A stretch of 64,000 nucleotides of DNA from JACDAN01 sp963842235 (GCA_963842235.1 CAWJFT010000003.1:310001-374000); one strand, 5' to 3'. Shown: positions 20,058 to 29,611, counted from the first letter of the stretch. Translations and numbers: made by a program. Notes: generated by a model not told the origin, from the letters alone.

Positions 20058-20959
20058 ACGTCGAGCTGCGGGCGCCGACGCTCGACGAGCTGGAGGCGCT
20101 CGCCGAGCTGATCAACCGCGACGCTGACGAGCTCTACGGCGAGAGTGAGGAGAGCGTCGAATCGATGCGGATGTGGCTCACGGGCCCGAAGCTCGATCCG
20201 GAGACGGATATTCGCGTTGCGGTCGTCGACGGCAGCCTCCGCGGCTACGTCGACGTCGATCCCGACCCGGAGCCGATCTACTGGGCGGATCTTCGCGTTC
20301 CCCCGTCGGAGGACGACGACGTTCGGCTGGCGCTCTTCGACTGGGCCGAAGGACGCGCCCGAGAGCGCGTAGGCGAGCTACTGCGGTTCTTTACGGCGAG
20401 CGTGGACGGGCCGATGCAGCGACTGCTCGAGGCACGTGGCTACCGTCTCATCAGGCACTTCTACCGGATGCGAGTCGACTTCGACGGCGACCTCCCCGAA
20501 CCGCAGTGGCCGCCGGGCATGACGGTTCGGACAGCGAGGCTCGAGGATGCCCAGCTCGCGTATGACATGCAGCAGGAGACGTTCGAAGACACCTGGGAGC
20601 CCTCGGAAATGCCTTTCGAAGTCTGGAAGCACGTGATGCTGAGCGAGGCATGGTTCGACCCGACGCTCTGGTTCTTCGTCGAGCGCGACGACGAGGTCGC
20701 AGCAGTCGCGTTTTGCCGGGAGCACGAGGGTGAGAAGGGGCTCGGCTGGGTCAACATCCTCGGCGTGCGCAACCAATGGCGCCGGCAGGGCCTGGGGCGC
20801 TCGCTGCTCCTCCACTGCTTCCACGAGTTCCGCCGCCGTGGCTTTCACGCCGCCGCGCTCGGCGTCGATGCGGACAGTCTCACCGGCGCGAATCGCCTCT
20901 ACGAGAGCGCCGGAATGCGCGTCGTCCGGCGCTCCGACGTCTACGAGAAGGCGCTCTGA
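20054..20959 (+). CDS. Tandem GNAT acetyltransferase (mycothiol-synthase-like layout)
   Basis: The 301-residue protein carries two GNAT folds. The N-terminal one is degenerate (about 1-145). The C-terminal one (about 155-301) has the acetyl-CoA loop RNQWRRQGLGRSLL and ALGVDADSLTGANRLYESAGM. Two-domain GNATs of this size include MshD, which makes mycothiol, but this sequence does not prove that role. GTG 20054 overlaps the HAD stop; the stop overlaps the next ATG (TGATG). Confidence 0.75.
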   Translation: MNVELRAPTLDELEALAELINRDADELYGESEESVESMRMWLTGPKLDPETDIRVAVVDGSLRGYVDVDPDPEPIYWADLRVPPSEDDDVRLALFDWAEGRARERVGELLRFFTASVDGPMQRLLEARGYRLIRHFYRMRVDFDGDLPEPQWPPGMTVRTARLEDAQLAYDMQQETFEDTWEPSEMPFEVWKHVMLSEAWFDPTLWFFVERDDEVAAVAFCREHEGEKGLGWVNILGVRNQWRRQGLGRSLLLHCFHEFRRRGFHAAALGVDADSLTGANRLYESAGMRVVRRSDVYEKAL

Positions 20960-21742
20960 TGTCGCGGCTCCGCGCCAAGTGTCCCGACTGCCTGGCGTAC
21001 ACGGCGGTGGCCCTCGACGGCGACTACGAGTGCCACGCCTGCGGGAGGAAGTTCGCCGCGGGGCTCGTGCGCGTTCCGCGGGCTTGGGGGGACGGTGGCG
21101 AGGGGATGGTCGAGGCTGCGTCGCTGCCGCTCGAGTTCCCGGAAGCCGCCGTGATCGCCGAGGAATCGCTCGAGGAGCAGAACTTCGCCGTTGCCCTCGA
21201 CCTTCCCGAGCGCCCTGTGATCCTCGGCGGTTGCTGCTGCTCGCACATCGGCGCCGTCGAGGCGCTCGCCGCACGGCACGGCCGCATCGCGCTCATCTGG
21301 TTCGACGCCCACGGCGATCTGAACACGCCGGAGACATCTCCTTCGGGCAACGAGTGGGGGATGCCGCTGCGGATGCTCCTGGACTCGGGCGCCGTCGGGA
21401 GCTCGCGATGTCGCTCTGATCGGCGCTCGCAACCTCGATCCGCCGGAGGAGGAATTCATCGCGTCGGTCGGGCTCGGCCTCGGCCCCGAGGCGCTCGACG
21501 GCGCGCTGGACGGAACTGCCGGGATGTACGTCGCCCTCGACTTCGACGCCTTTGACGCGGAGGAGGTGGCCTCGTGGATGCCCGAGCCAGAGGGGCTCTC
21601 CGTGGAGGAGGCGGCTGTACTTCTGCGCTCCGCAAGGGAGCAGAAGCCGGTCCTCGGAGCGGGTTTCAGCGGGCTCCTCCGCCGGGACGAGAACCTGGAA
21701 CCCGTGTCGCGGCTCGCGGCTGCCCTCGGGCTCTCCGTCTAG
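20959..21742 (+). pseudogene. Zinc-ribbon + arginase-like protein, interrupted by a frameshift
   Basis: The first part reads from ATG 20959: a CxxC...CxxC zinc ribbon (KCPDC, CHACG; residues 8-35), then an arginase/ureohydrolase fold with GGCCCSHIGA and the metal motif FDAHGDLNTP. Near 21408 the continuation VALIGARNLDPPE lies one frame over, followed by ALDFDAFDAEE and a normal end at 21742. One extra base (or two missing) within AGCTCGCGATGTC explains the shift. It is either a real pseudogene or a sequencing error. Metal motifs differ from true arginases (DFDAFD instead of DxDxxDP), so the reaction is unknown. Confidence 0.7.
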
Positions 21743-21751
21743 ACTCGCCAC

Positions 21752-22609
21752 GTGGCGGAGCGCATCGACGTTTCGATCGAGCACCGCAATCTCCCCGAGC
21801 CGGCGACCGACGAGAAGCCGCACCCGAACACGTGTCCGAAATGCGGCTCGCACTATCGCGACGACGAGCTCCGCGAGAACCTTCGCGTGTGCCCGCAGTG
21901 CAACCACCACTTCGCCGTGCGCGCCCGGGAGCGAATCACGCAGCTCGCCGACGAGGGGACGTTCCGGGAGGAGTCGGCGGGCCTGCGCTCGGAGGACCCG
22001 CTCGAGTTCTTCGATCTGCGGCCGTACCCCGAGCGGCTGGCCGAGGCAGAGGTCTCGACCGGGCTCGGGGATGCGATCGTCATCGGCGCCGCGGTGATCG
22101 AGCGCGTCCCCTGCGAGCTGTCGATCATGGACTTCAGCTTCATGGGCGGCTCCATGGGCAGCGTCGTCGGCGAGAAGTTCTGTCGCGCGTGCGAGAGCGC
22201 CGCGGAGCGCGGCGTCCCGCTCGTCAGCGTCACTGCATCGGGCGGGGCGCGCATGCAGGAGGGGATCCTTTCGCTGATGCAGCTGCCGAAGACCGTCTGC
22301 GCGGTCGAGGATCTGAAAGACGCCGGCGGCGCGATGATCAGCGTCATGGCCCACCCGACGACCGCCGGCGTGCTGGCGAGCTTCGCATCGCTTGGGGATG
22401 TGATCGTCGCCGAGCCCGGCGCGCTCCTTGCCTTCACCGGTCCGCGTGTCGTGCAGCAGACGACCCGAGAGAAGCTGCCCGATGACTTCGGGCTCGCCGA
22501 GTCGAACATCCGCTTCGGGCATCTCGACGGGATCGTCGGTCGCCACGACCTGCGCCCCTATCTGGGGCGCGTCCTGCGACTCTTCGACCGGAATCACGAT
22601 GGCCAATGA
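21752..22609 (+). CDS. accD: Acetyl-CoA carboxylase carboxyltransferase beta subunit
   Basis: With AccA it moves CO2 from biotin to acetyl-CoA, giving malonyl-CoA for the fab enzymes upstream. The 285-residue protein begins with a four-Cys zinc ribbon (TCPKCGSHY ... VCPQCNHH) and then a crotonase-type core with ASGGARMQEG. GTG 21752 is preceded by TAGACT with a 6-nt gap, although that TAG is also the upstream stop. It overlaps accA by 11 nt. Confidence 0.96.
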   Translation: MAERIDVSIEHRNLPEPATDEKPHPNTCPKCGSHYRDDELRENLRVCPQCNHHFAVRARERITQLADEGTFREESAGLRSEDPLEFFDLRPYPERLAEAEVSTGLGDAIVIGAAVIERVPCELSIMDFSFMGGSMGSVVGEKFCRACESAAERGVPLVSVTASGGARMQEGILSLMQLPKTVCAVEDLKDAGGAMISVMAHPTTAGVLASFASLGDVIVAEPGALLAFTGPRVVQQTTREKLPDDFGLAESNIRFGHLDGIVGRHDLRPYLGRVLRLFDRNHDGQ

Positions 22610-23579
22610 CGCCGAGCTCCACCTGCGTAATCGCCTGAGCCGGCTGAGGGGCCTCGGGCTCCTGCGAGGCACCCGCATCAAGGGCGAGCTCTCTCGGCTC
22701 CAGCGCCAGCTCGAGAAGATCTCGGAGGCGAGCGACGAGGAGATCTGGCAGCACGTCGAGCTCGCCCGGCACCCGGAGCGGCCCTACACGCTGGATTACG
22801 TCGAGCGGATCTTCGAGGACTTCGTCGAGCTGCACGGCGACCGGGCCCGGGCGGAGGATCCGGCGATGATCACCGGGCTGGGCAGGTTCGGCGGCCAGAC
22901 CGTCGCGCTCCTGGGCCATCAGAAGGGTCGCGACACGCACGAGCGGATCCGCCGTAACTACGGGATGACGTACCCGGAGGGGTATCGCAAGGCCATGCGC
23001 ATGATGGACCTGGCCGAGCGACATCGCTTCCCCATCATCTCCCTCGTGGACACGCCGGGCGCCTATCCGGGCATCGCGGCGGAGCAGCACGGCCAGGGCG
23101 GCGCAATCGCGCGCAGCCAGGCGCTGATGAGCCGGCTCACGGTCCCGATCGTCGCCTGCATCATCGGCGAGGGCGGCTCGGGCGGCGCGATCGCGATCGC
23201 GCTTGCGGACCGCGTGCTCATGCAGGAGAACGCGATGTACTCGGTGATCTCGCCCGAGGGTTGCGCCGCGATCCTTTGGCGCGACGGGGCCGAGAAGGTG
23301 AAGGCGGCCGCCGCGCTCAAGCCGGACGCCGCCAACTGCCTGAGCCTCGGCGTGATCGACGCCGTCGTTCCCGAGCCCGAGACGGGAGCCCAAACGAACT
23401 GGCCCGAAGCCGCGCGGCTGCTCGGCGAGGCGCTGCAGAGCTCGCTCGAAGACCTGCAGAAGATCTCCGGCGAGCAGCTTCGCCGCCGTCGGCGAGACCG
23501 GTTCCGGTCGCTGGGCGTGTTTGCGGAAGCGACGGCTTCCACGGCGGTTTCCAGCGCGCCGGCACCCGTTCGCAAGTAG
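22599..23579 (+). CDS. accA: Acetyl-CoA carboxylase carboxyltransferase alpha subunit
   Basis: AccA is the partner of AccD. The 326-residue protein shows an N-terminal helical region with LEGEL-like packing (IKGELSRLQRQLEKI), LHGDR, GHQKGRDT, DTPGAYPG and GEGGSGGAIAI. ATG 22599 lies inside the end of accD. The biotin carboxylase and BCCP subunits (accB, accC) are not in the window. Confidence 0.96.
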   Translation: MANDAELHLRNRLSRLRGLGLLRGTRIKGELSRLQRQLEKISEASDEEIWQHVELARHPERPYTLDYVERIFEDFVELHGDRARAEDPAMITGLGRFGGQTVALLGHQKGRDTHERIRRNYGMTYPEGYRKAMRMMDLAERHRFPIISLVDTPGAYPGIAAEQHGQGGAIARSQALMSRLTVPIVACIIGEGGSGGAIAIALADRVLMQENAMYSVISPEGCAAILWRDGAEKVKAAAALKPDAANCLSLGVIDAVVPEPETGAQTNWPEAARLLGEALQSSLEDLQKISGEQLRRRRRDRFRSLGVFAEATASTAVSSAPAPVRK

Positions 23580-23625
23580 GGCACGAGCCGGTTACGGCGG
23601 CGGCCGTGTCGGGTAATACGTGCCT

Positions 23626-24444
23626 ATGAGGCCGATCTGGAGCGGCACGATCTCCTTCGGGCTGGTCAGCGTGCCGGTGCGCATGTTCCCGGCAACCCAG
23701 TCGAAGGACCTTCGCTTCCACTTCCTGGACCGGCGTGACCTCGCTCCCATCGGATACGAGAAGGTCCGCAAGGACAACGGCAAGACCGTCCCGTCGGAGG
23801 ACGTCGTCCGCGGCTTCGAGATCAAGAAGGGGCAGTACGTGCCGCTCGAGGACGAGGATCTCGACCGGCTCGACATCGAGCTCACCCACTCGATCGACAT
23901 CACGGATTTCGTCTCCGGGGACGAGATCGACCCGCTCTATTTCCAGAAGGGCTACTACCTGCTGCCTCAGGAGGGCGCCGAGAAGCCGTATCGCCTCCTG
24001 GTCCGGGCGCTCGAGGAGACGGGGAAGGTCGCGATCGCGAAGGTGGTGATCCGGAACAAGCAGCACCTTGCCGCTATCCGGCCGCACGACGGCGTCCTCG
24101 TGCTCGAGACGATGTATTACGCCGACGAGATCCGCGAGCCCGAGAAGGTGGACGGCAAGGTGAAGCTGCAGGCTGCGGAGGTCGAGATGGCGAAGTCGCT
24201 CGTCGAGAATCTGAGCAGCTCGTTCAAGGCCGACAAGTACGACGACGAGTACCGCAAGGAGCTTCTCAAGCTGCTTCGAGACAAGGCGAAGGGGAAGGAG
24301 CTTCCGGAGCCGCAGAAGGCAGAAGAGGCCGAGGTCGTCGACCTGATGGCGGCGCTGCGCGAGTCGGTCGAGCGGACGACGAAGGAGCAGAAGGGGCGAA
24401 AGCGGACGACGCGGAGGCGAAAGCCGGCGAAGAAGGCCAGCTAG
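23626..24444 (+). CDS. ku: Non-homologous end joining protein Ku
   Basis: Bacterial Ku forms a homodimeric ring on DNA ends and recruits LigD. The 272-residue protein starts with the family opening RPIWSGTISFGLVSVPV, has the Ku core throughout and a Lys/Arg-rich C-terminal tail (KRTTRRRKPAKKAS) of the kind that binds DNA. ATG 23626 is preferred over GTG 23620; TAATAC lies 6 nt upstream. ligD follows by 12 nt, so repair proteins are co-expressed. Confidence 0.95.
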   Translation: MRPIWSGTISFGLVSVPVRMFPATQSKDLRFHFLDRRDLAPIGYEKVRKDNGKTVPSEDVVRGFEIKKGQYVPLEDEDLDRLDIELTHSIDITDFVSGDEIDPLYFQKGYYLLPQEGAEKPYRLLVRALEETGKVAIAKVVIRNKQHLAAIRPHDGVLVLETMYYADEIREPEKVDGKVKLQAAEVEMAKSLVENLSSSFKADKYDDEYRKELLKLLRDKAKGKELPEPQKAEEAEVVDLMAALRESVERTTKEQKGRKRTTRRRKPAKKAS

Positions 24445-24456
24445 CCTCTGGCCCTA

Positions 24457-26802
24457 ATGGCCAAGCTCGCCGAGTACCGCAAGAAGCGCGACCCGAAGAA
24501 GACGCCGGAGCCCTTCGGCGGGAAGAAGAAGGGCAAGCAGCCGATCTTCGTCGTGCAGCGCCACGACGCCCGCCGCCTGCACTACGACTTCCGCCTCGAG
24601 CGGGACGGCGCACTCGCGAGTTGGGCGGTTCCGAAGGGGATCCCACTCGAGCCCGGCCAGCGGGCGCTCGCGGTCCACGTCGAGGACCATCCGCTCGAGT
24701 ACGCGAAGTTCGAGGGCGAGATCCCCAAAGGCGAGTACGGGGCCGGCAGCGTCGAGATCTGGGACAAGGGCAGCTACGAGCTGCTCGAGGAGAAGAAGAA
24801 CGGTGGCCTCACGGTGCGCCTGCACGGGAACCGGCTCGAGGGGACATGGGCGCTCGTCCCAGCGAAGCTCGACGGCGATCCCAAGAACTGGCTGATCCTC
24901 AAGAAGCGGGAGGACGGCGCCGCAGCGCCGCGCCCGCGGCGCGTCTACCGGCCGATGCTGGCGACGCTGGCCGAAGAGGTCCCCAAGGGTGAGGAGTGGC
25001 TGTACGAGGTCAAGTGGGACGGCTATCGAGCCATCGTCGATCTGTACGGAAGCGACGCGACGCTCACGAGTCGGAACGGCAACGATTTGACGGAGCGCTT
25101 TCGGTCGGTTGCGACCGCAATCGAGCGAGCCATGAAGACGCCGGACTGCGTGCTCGACGGCGAGGTGTGCGCGCTGGACGAGGAGGGACGGGCCACGTTC
25201 TCGGCCATGCAGCAGGGGAAGCCCGGCACGCGGTACATCTACGTCGCCTTCGACCTGCTCGAACAGGAAGGCGAGCCGCTCACCGACCTCCCGCTGACTG
25301 AGAGGCACGCGCGGCTCGAGAAGCTCATCGACCGGCGCAACCGGGTCGTCCAGCTCTCGGAGGCCTTCGACGACGGCCAGGCGCTCTACGAGGCCGCCAA
25401 GAAGCAAGGCTTCGAAGGGATCATGGCCAAGAAGCGCGACTCCCGCTACTTCCCGGGGAGGCGCACTCGCGACTGGCTGAAGGTCAAGACCCATGGTCGC
25501 CAGGAGTTCGTGATCGCCGGCTACACACGAGGCCAGGGCCGGCGGTCGGGGCGCTTCGGGTCGCTGATCCTCGGCTACTACAACGACGAGGAGCTGGTCT
25601 ACGCGGGAAATGTCGGCACCGGCTTCACCGACGACGAGATCGACCGGCTGCTCGCCAAGCTCCGCCCGCTCGAGCGCAAGAACCCGCCCTTCTCAAGCGT
25701 TCCGAAGATGCCGAGGGTCCGCAAAGACGCAATTCACTGGGTCGAGCCGAAGCTGGTCGCCGAGATCGAGTTCGTGGAGTGGACACACGACGGCCGACTG
25801 CGGGCGCCTTCGTACCAGGGGCTTCGCGAGGACAAGCCCGCAGACGACGTTCAACGGGAGGATCCGCAGCCGGTGACGCCGATCCCAACTGAGGTCCGCA
25901 AGGGCAAGCGTGTGCTCAAGCTGTCCAACCTGGACAAGCCCTTCTGGCCCGACGAGGGGATCACGAAGGGCGATCTGCTCGCGTACTACCGCGACGTCGC
26001 GGAGGTGCTCGTGCCGCACCTCAAGGATCGCCCGTTCACGATGAAGCGCTATCCCGACGGGGCCTACGGCAAGTTCTTCTTCCAAAAGGATGCGCCGAAG
26101 CACATGCCCGACTGGATCCCGACGCGGGAGTTCACCGTCACGACGCGTGACTCGCCGCGCCAGCGCCGGAAGATCCAGGCGCCGCTCGTAAACGACGAGG
26201 TCGCGCTGCTCTGGATGGTGAACATGGGCTGCATCGACATGAACACCTGGTACTCCCGGGTCGACAAGCCAAACCGCCCCGACTGGGTGCTCTTCGATCT
26301 CGACCCTTCGGATGACGTCGGGTTCAAGGAGACGGTAGAGGTCGCGCTGCTCGTCAAGCAGGTGCTTGACGCGCTCGAGCTGGAGAGCTACGTGAAGACG
26401 AGCGGCTCAGACGGGATCCACGTGCTCGTGCCGATCGCGCGGCGGCACACCTACGACCAGACACGCGAGTTCTGCGAGATCGTCGCGTCGACGCTCGCTC
26501 GCACCCATCGTGGGCTCGTGACAACCGAGTGGACGCGGGCGAAGCGGCGCGGCGTGCTAATCGACGCGAATCAGAACGGGGAGGGCAAGACGATCGCCTC
26601 GGTCTACTCGGTGCGGCCTCGTCCCGGCGCGCCTGTCTCGACACCGCTGCGCTGGGACGAGGTGAACGAGAAGCTCGATCTTCGGGAGTTCACGATGGAC
26701 GTCGTGCGCTCACGAATCGAGGAGCACGGCGATTTGTTCGAGCCCGTGCTCCACGGCCGCCAGTCGCTAAGCGATGCCCTGAAGCGCGTCAGGGCGCAAT
26801 GA
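24457..26802 (+). CDS. ligD: Multifunctional NHEJ DNA ligase LigD (PE-LIG-POL)
   Basis: LigD trims, fills and seals double-strand breaks held by Ku. The 781-residue protein has three domains. First is a 3'-phosphoesterase (about 20-150; RHDARRLHYDFRLE). Next is an ATP-dependent ligase (about 160-460) with nucleophile Lys about residue 186 in EVKWDGYR. Last is a primase-like polymerase (about 485-775) with the metal motif FDLDPSDD. This PE-LIG-POL order is that of Pseudomonas LigD, not the POL-PE-LIG order of mycobacteria. Its end overlaps the convergent GNAT gene by 14 nt. Confidence 0.95.
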   Translation: MAKLAEYRKKRDPKKTPEPFGGKKKGKQPIFVVQRHDARRLHYDFRLERDGALASWAVPKGIPLEPGQRALAVHVEDHPLEYAKFEGEIPKGEYGAGSVEIWDKGSYELLEEKKNGGLTVRLHGNRLEGTWALVPAKLDGDPKNWLILKKREDGAAAPRPRRVYRPMLATLAEEVPKGEEWLYEVKWDGYRAIVDLYGSDATLTSRNGNDLTERFRSVATAIERAMKTPDCVLDGEVCALDEEGRATFSAMQQGKPGTRYIYVAFDLLEQEGEPLTDLPLTERHARLEKLIDRRNRVVQLSEAFDDGQALYEAAKKQGFEGIMAKKRDSRYFPGRRTRDWLKVKTHGRQEFVIAGYTRGQGRRSGRFGSLILGYYNDEELVYAGNVGTGFTDDEIDRLLAKLRPLERKNPPFSSVPKMPRVRKDAIHWVEPKLVAEIEFVEWTHDGRLRAPSYQGLREDKPADDVQREDPQPVTPIPTEVRKGKRVLKLSNLDKPFWPDEGITKGDLLAYYRDVAEVLVPHLKDRPFTMKRYPDGAYGKFFFQKDAPKHMPDWIPTREFTVTTRDSPRQRRKIQAPLVNDEVALLWMVNMGCIDMNTWYSRVDKPNRPDWVLFDLDPSDDVGFKETVEVALLVKQVLDALELESYVKTSGSDGIHVLVPIARRHTYDQTREFCEIVASTLARTHRGLVTTEWTRAKRRGVLIDANQNGEGKTIASVYSVRPRPGAPVSTPLRWDEVNEKLDLREFTMDVVRSRIEEHGDLFEPVLHGRQSLSDALKRVRAQ

Positions 26803-27544
26803 ACTTGTAGATCCGGCCGACGGTGTCGAAGCCGAGGCGCTGGTACCACTCCTTCGGCCAATCCTCTTCGTCGGCGACGAGGTAGACGAGGTCGGCGCCT
26901 GCGTTCCGTGCCTCGTCGACGGCGCGGAGGACGACCGCCGTCGCGTAGCCCTTGCCGCGGTGCTCTTCGAGCGTTGCGACGTCCTCGACCTGGGCGACGT
27001 CCTCGCCGATGTAGAGGTCGGTCCAGGCGACGATCTCGTCGTCGACCACGACAGCGTAGAAGCGGGTGTCTGCACGTTCGCCGAGCAGGATCTTGCTGTC
27101 GAGGATCTGCTCCGCCAGCTCGGGGTTGCCCCAGGGCTCGGCGAGGATCCTCCGGATGCGGCCGGGCCGGAGCGCCGCCTGATCGACCTTGCGCACGAGT
27201 GAGAGGTCCGCAGTCTTCTCGGGGTCGCGGAGCTGTGCCATGAAGATGTGACGCAGGGTCCGCCAGCCGAGGGCGTCGAATTCGGGTCGCAGGCGCTCGC
27301 CGAGCTCGTCGTCGAAGGTGACGATCACGCGATGGCTGCGGCCCGTGCCGCCGAGGATCCGATCGGCTTCGGCAATCGCGTCGGCTGCGTCTCGGGCGCG
27401 GTCGACGAAGAGGAAGTTGGAGTCGTGGGGCATAGGCACCTCGGGCGTCAGCACGCCGTGGCCGAGCGGGGAAGGGACGGTTTCCGTTCCTGCCATGTCG
27501 ACCGCGTGCTCGAATGCGTGGATGCGCTCCAGCTCGTCAGTCAC
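26789..27544 (-). CDS. GNAT family N-acetyltransferase
   Basis: The 251-residue protein has a divergent N-terminal half and a clear C-terminal GNAT fold with the acetyl-CoA signature VATLEEHRGKGYATAVV and a late WYQRLGFDTVGRIYKF. The substrate is unknown. It is a single gene, convergent with ligD and divergent from the LOG-like gene 44 nt away. Confidence 0.75.
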   Translation of the reverse strand: MTDELERIHAFEHAVDMAGTETVPSPLGHGVLTPEVPMPHDSNFLFVDRARDAADAIAEADRILGGTGRSHRVIVTFDDELGERLRPEFDALGWRTLRHIFMAQLRDPEKTADLSLVRKVDQAALRPGRIRRILAEPWGNPELAEQILDSKILLGERADTRFYAVVVDDEIVAWTDLYIGEDVAQVEDVATLEEHRGKGYATAVVLRAVDEARNAGADLVYLVADEEDWPKEWYQRLGFDTVGRIYKFIAP

Positions 27545-27575
27545 CGAGCTTCCTCGGTTGCTCCGCCATGCCTCG

Positions 27576-27581
27576 TAGCAT
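27576..27581 (+). promoter_or_regulatory. -10 box for LOG-like gene
   Basis: TAGCAT lies 7 nt before GTG 27589 with no ribosome site, a leaderless layout. Confidence 0.45.
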
Positions 27582-27588
27582 CGCGGAC

Positions 27589-28083
27589 GTGGCCGTTCAG
27601 GTCTCGGTGATTGGGAGCGGCGTGGAGCACGAGCGCTCAGCGGAGGAGGTCGGCCGGCTGCTCGCGGAGCGTGGGTGCACGGTGGTGACGGGCGGAGGCG
27701 GCGAAGTGATGGCCGCGGCGGCCCGGGGCGCCAAGCAGGCCGGAGGGACGACGATCGGGATCCTCCCGGGTGAGCGCCCAGAGGACGCGTCGGAATGGAT
27801 CGACCACGTGGTCGTCACGGGGATCGGACATGCGCGGAACCTCGCCGTTGCGGCGTCGGGTCAGGCCGTAATTGCGCTGGGAGGAAGCTGGGGAACGCTG
27901 TCGGAGATCGCCTTCGCGCGAAGGCTCGGCCGTCCGGTCGTGATCCTCGAGCCAAGCTGGAAGCTCGAAGGCGAAGGCATCGAGCGAGCCACCTCGCCGG
28001 CCGAGGCCGTCGAGCGCGCGGTCGCGCACGTCGAGCCCCGCCCCAAGGGTCACGCCACCTCGGAGAGACGCCGCTCCAGGTAG
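27589..28083 (+). CDS. LOG-like Rossmann protein (TIGR00725 type)
   Basis: The 164-residue Rossmann-fold protein is related to lysine decarboxylase-like/LOG nucleotide hydrolases. It has VSVIGSG at the start, TGGGGEVMAAAARGAKQ and the GGxxGTxxE motif as GGSWGTLSE. LOG enzymes remove ribose-5-phosphate from nucleotides; the bacterial TIGR00725 branch has no settled role. GTG 27589 gives the usual short N-terminus; ATG 27568 would add 7 residues. Its 3' end overlaps the convergent sigma-factor gene by 34 nt. Confidence 0.75.
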   Translation: MAVQVSVIGSGVEHERSAEEVGRLLAERGCTVVTGGGGEVMAAAARGAKQAGGTTIGILPGERPEDASEWIDHVVVTGIGHARNLAVAASGQAVIALGGSWGTLSEIAFARRLGRPVVILEPSWKLEGEGIERATSPAEAVERAVAHVEPRPKGHATSERRRSR

Positions 28084-29246
28084 GCCCGCTCGACCGGGTT
28101 TGGGGTAAGCGCCAACGCCTGCCGATACGCGCCCGCGGCCTCGTCGCGACGCCCGAGCCGCCGCAGGAGATCGGCGCGCGCCGCATGCAGGAGGTGGTAG
28201 TCGTCGAGCCCCTGGATCTGCCCGATCAGATCGAGGCCCTCGTCGATCCCGTCCGCCATCGCGACCGCCACGGCACGGTTGAGGTCGACGATCGGCGACG
28301 GCGCCACCAGCGCGAGCTGCTGATAGAGCGCGGCGACCTGCGACCAGTCGGTCGTCTCCTCGGAGTGGACGGCCGCGATCGCCGCCTGCAGCTGATACGG
28401 CCCCGGAGTACCGAGAGCGAACGACCGCTCGAGGACGCGGCGTCCTTCCTCGATGCGATCCCGGTTCCAGAGCGTTCGATCCTGATCCTCGAGCAGGATC
28501 AGCTCGCCCTTCGCAGTCGTCCGAGCCTCGCGCCGCGAATCGTGGAAGAGCATCAGCGCAAGCAGGCCGAGCACCTCCGGCTCGTCCGGCATCAGGACTG
28601 CCAGCATCTTCCCCAGCCGGATCGCCTCGTCACAGAGCTCGCGCCGCACGAGCTGATCGCCGGCAGTCGCCGAGTAGCCCTCGTTGAAGATGAGATACAG
28701 AACCGCCAGAACCGCCTGAAGCCGATCCGTCAGCTGCTCGTCGGGTGGGATCTGGAACGGAATTCCGGCCTGCCGGATCTTGCGTTTCGCCCGCACGAGA
28801 CGCTGGGCCATCGTCGTTTCCGCGGCAAGGAACGCCCGTGCGATCTCGTTGGTCGCCAGCCCTCCCACCTCGCGAAGCGTCAGCGCCACCTGCGCGTCGG
28901 TCGCAAGAGCCGGATGGCAGCACGTGAAGACAAGCGCTAGCCGCTCGTCGGGGATGCCAGTCACCTCGTCCTCTTCCTCAGGCAGCTCTGCGAGGCGCTG
29001 GAGCAGCTCGGTCTTCCGCGCCAGCGTCCGGTCGCGGCGGATCCGGTCGATCGCGCGATTCCGGGCCGTCGTGACGATCCATGCGCCCGGATTCCGCGGC
29101 TCGCCCTCCCTCGGCCAACGCTCCAAGGCCGCAGTGAACGCATCCTGAACCGCGTCCTCGGCGAGCTCGAAGTCGCCGAGGACGCGGATGAGGATCGCGA
29201 CCGCACGCCCCCACTCCTCGCGGAAGACGCGGTCGATCGAGCTCAC
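28050..29246 (-). CDS. ECF sigma factor, ECF42/DUF6596 type with C-terminal extension
   Basis: The 398-residue protein has sigma-70 region 2 (about 8-75; EDAVQDAFTAALERW, WIVTTARNRAIDRIRRD) and region 4 (about 115-170; EIARAFLAAETTMAQRLVRAK). An extension of about 210 residues with TPR-like helices follows (YRQALALTPNPVERAYLERR at the end). ECF42 factors carry this extension and are encoded next to DGPF/YCII proteins, exactly as here (two copies immediately upstream). There is no anti-sigma factor. GTG 29246 starts 4 nt after the preceding stop, so it is the last gene of the group. Confidence 0.88.
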   Translation of the reverse strand: MSSIDRVFREEWGRAVAILIRVLGDFELAEDAVQDAFTAALERWPREGEPRNPGAWIVTTARNRAIDRIRRDRTLARKTELLQRLAELPEEEDEVTGIPDERLALVFTCCHPALATDAQVALTLREVGGLATNEIARAFLAAETTMAQRLVRAKRKIRQAGIPFQIPPDEQLTDRLQAVLAVLYLIFNEGYSATAGDQLVRRELCDEAIRLGKMLAVLMPDEPEVLGLLALMLFHDSRREARTTAKGELILLEDQDRTLWNRDRIEEGRRVLERSFALGTPGPYQLQAAIAAVHSEETTDWSQVAALYQQLALVAPSPIVDLNRAVAVAMADGIDEGLDLIGQIQGLDDYHLLHAARADLLRRLGRRDEAAGAYRQALALTPNPVERAYLERRLSEVA

Positions 29247-29250
29247 GGGC

Positions 29251-29610
29251 TCAGCGCTCGACGACGGGGCGCACCTCGATGGAGCCACGCTCGGCCGACG
29301 GGATTTTCGCGGCGAAGGCGAGAGCGGTATCCAGATCAGGCAGCTTGATGTCGAAGAAACCGCCGATCTGCTCCTTCGTCTCCGCAAACGGACCGTCGGT
29401 GACGAGAACCTTGCCGTCGCGCACGCGCACCGTCTTCGCCGTGCGGGTGTCGTCGAGCTCCTTGCCGCGGTAGTCGGGATCCGCGTTCCCGAACTCCTCC
29501 ATGAGCGCGACCCACTTGGGGATCGACTCTGCGCGGGCCTCGGCAGCGTCCTCCTCGGACAGCTCGAACCAGGGCTCCTGGTCGCTGTAGATCATCAGGG
29601 CGTACCGCAT
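29251..29610 (-). CDS. YCII/DGPF-domain protein 1
   Basis: The 119-residue protein has a dimeric alpha-beta barrel fold of the YCII family, opening with RYALMIYSDQ and carrying the DGPF motif as TDGPFAETKEQIGGF. Such proteins are the constant companions of ECF42 sigma factors; their activity is unknown. ATG 29610 is 1 nt after the stop of the second copy. A downstream ribosome site for the sigma gene is not obvious, which suggests coupling. Confidence 0.88.
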   Translation of the reverse strand: MRYALMIYSDQEPWFELSEEDAAEARAESIPKWVALMEEFGNADPDYRGKELDDTRTAKTVRVRDGKVLVTDGPFAETKEQIGGFFDIKLPDLDTALAFAAKIPSAERGSIEVRPVVER

Positions 29611-29611
29611 C

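Noticed and set aside
21395..21420. Programmed frameshift in the arginase-like gene
   Set aside because: No classic slippery heptamer or downstream pseudoknot was seen. A pseudogene or a sequence error is simpler.
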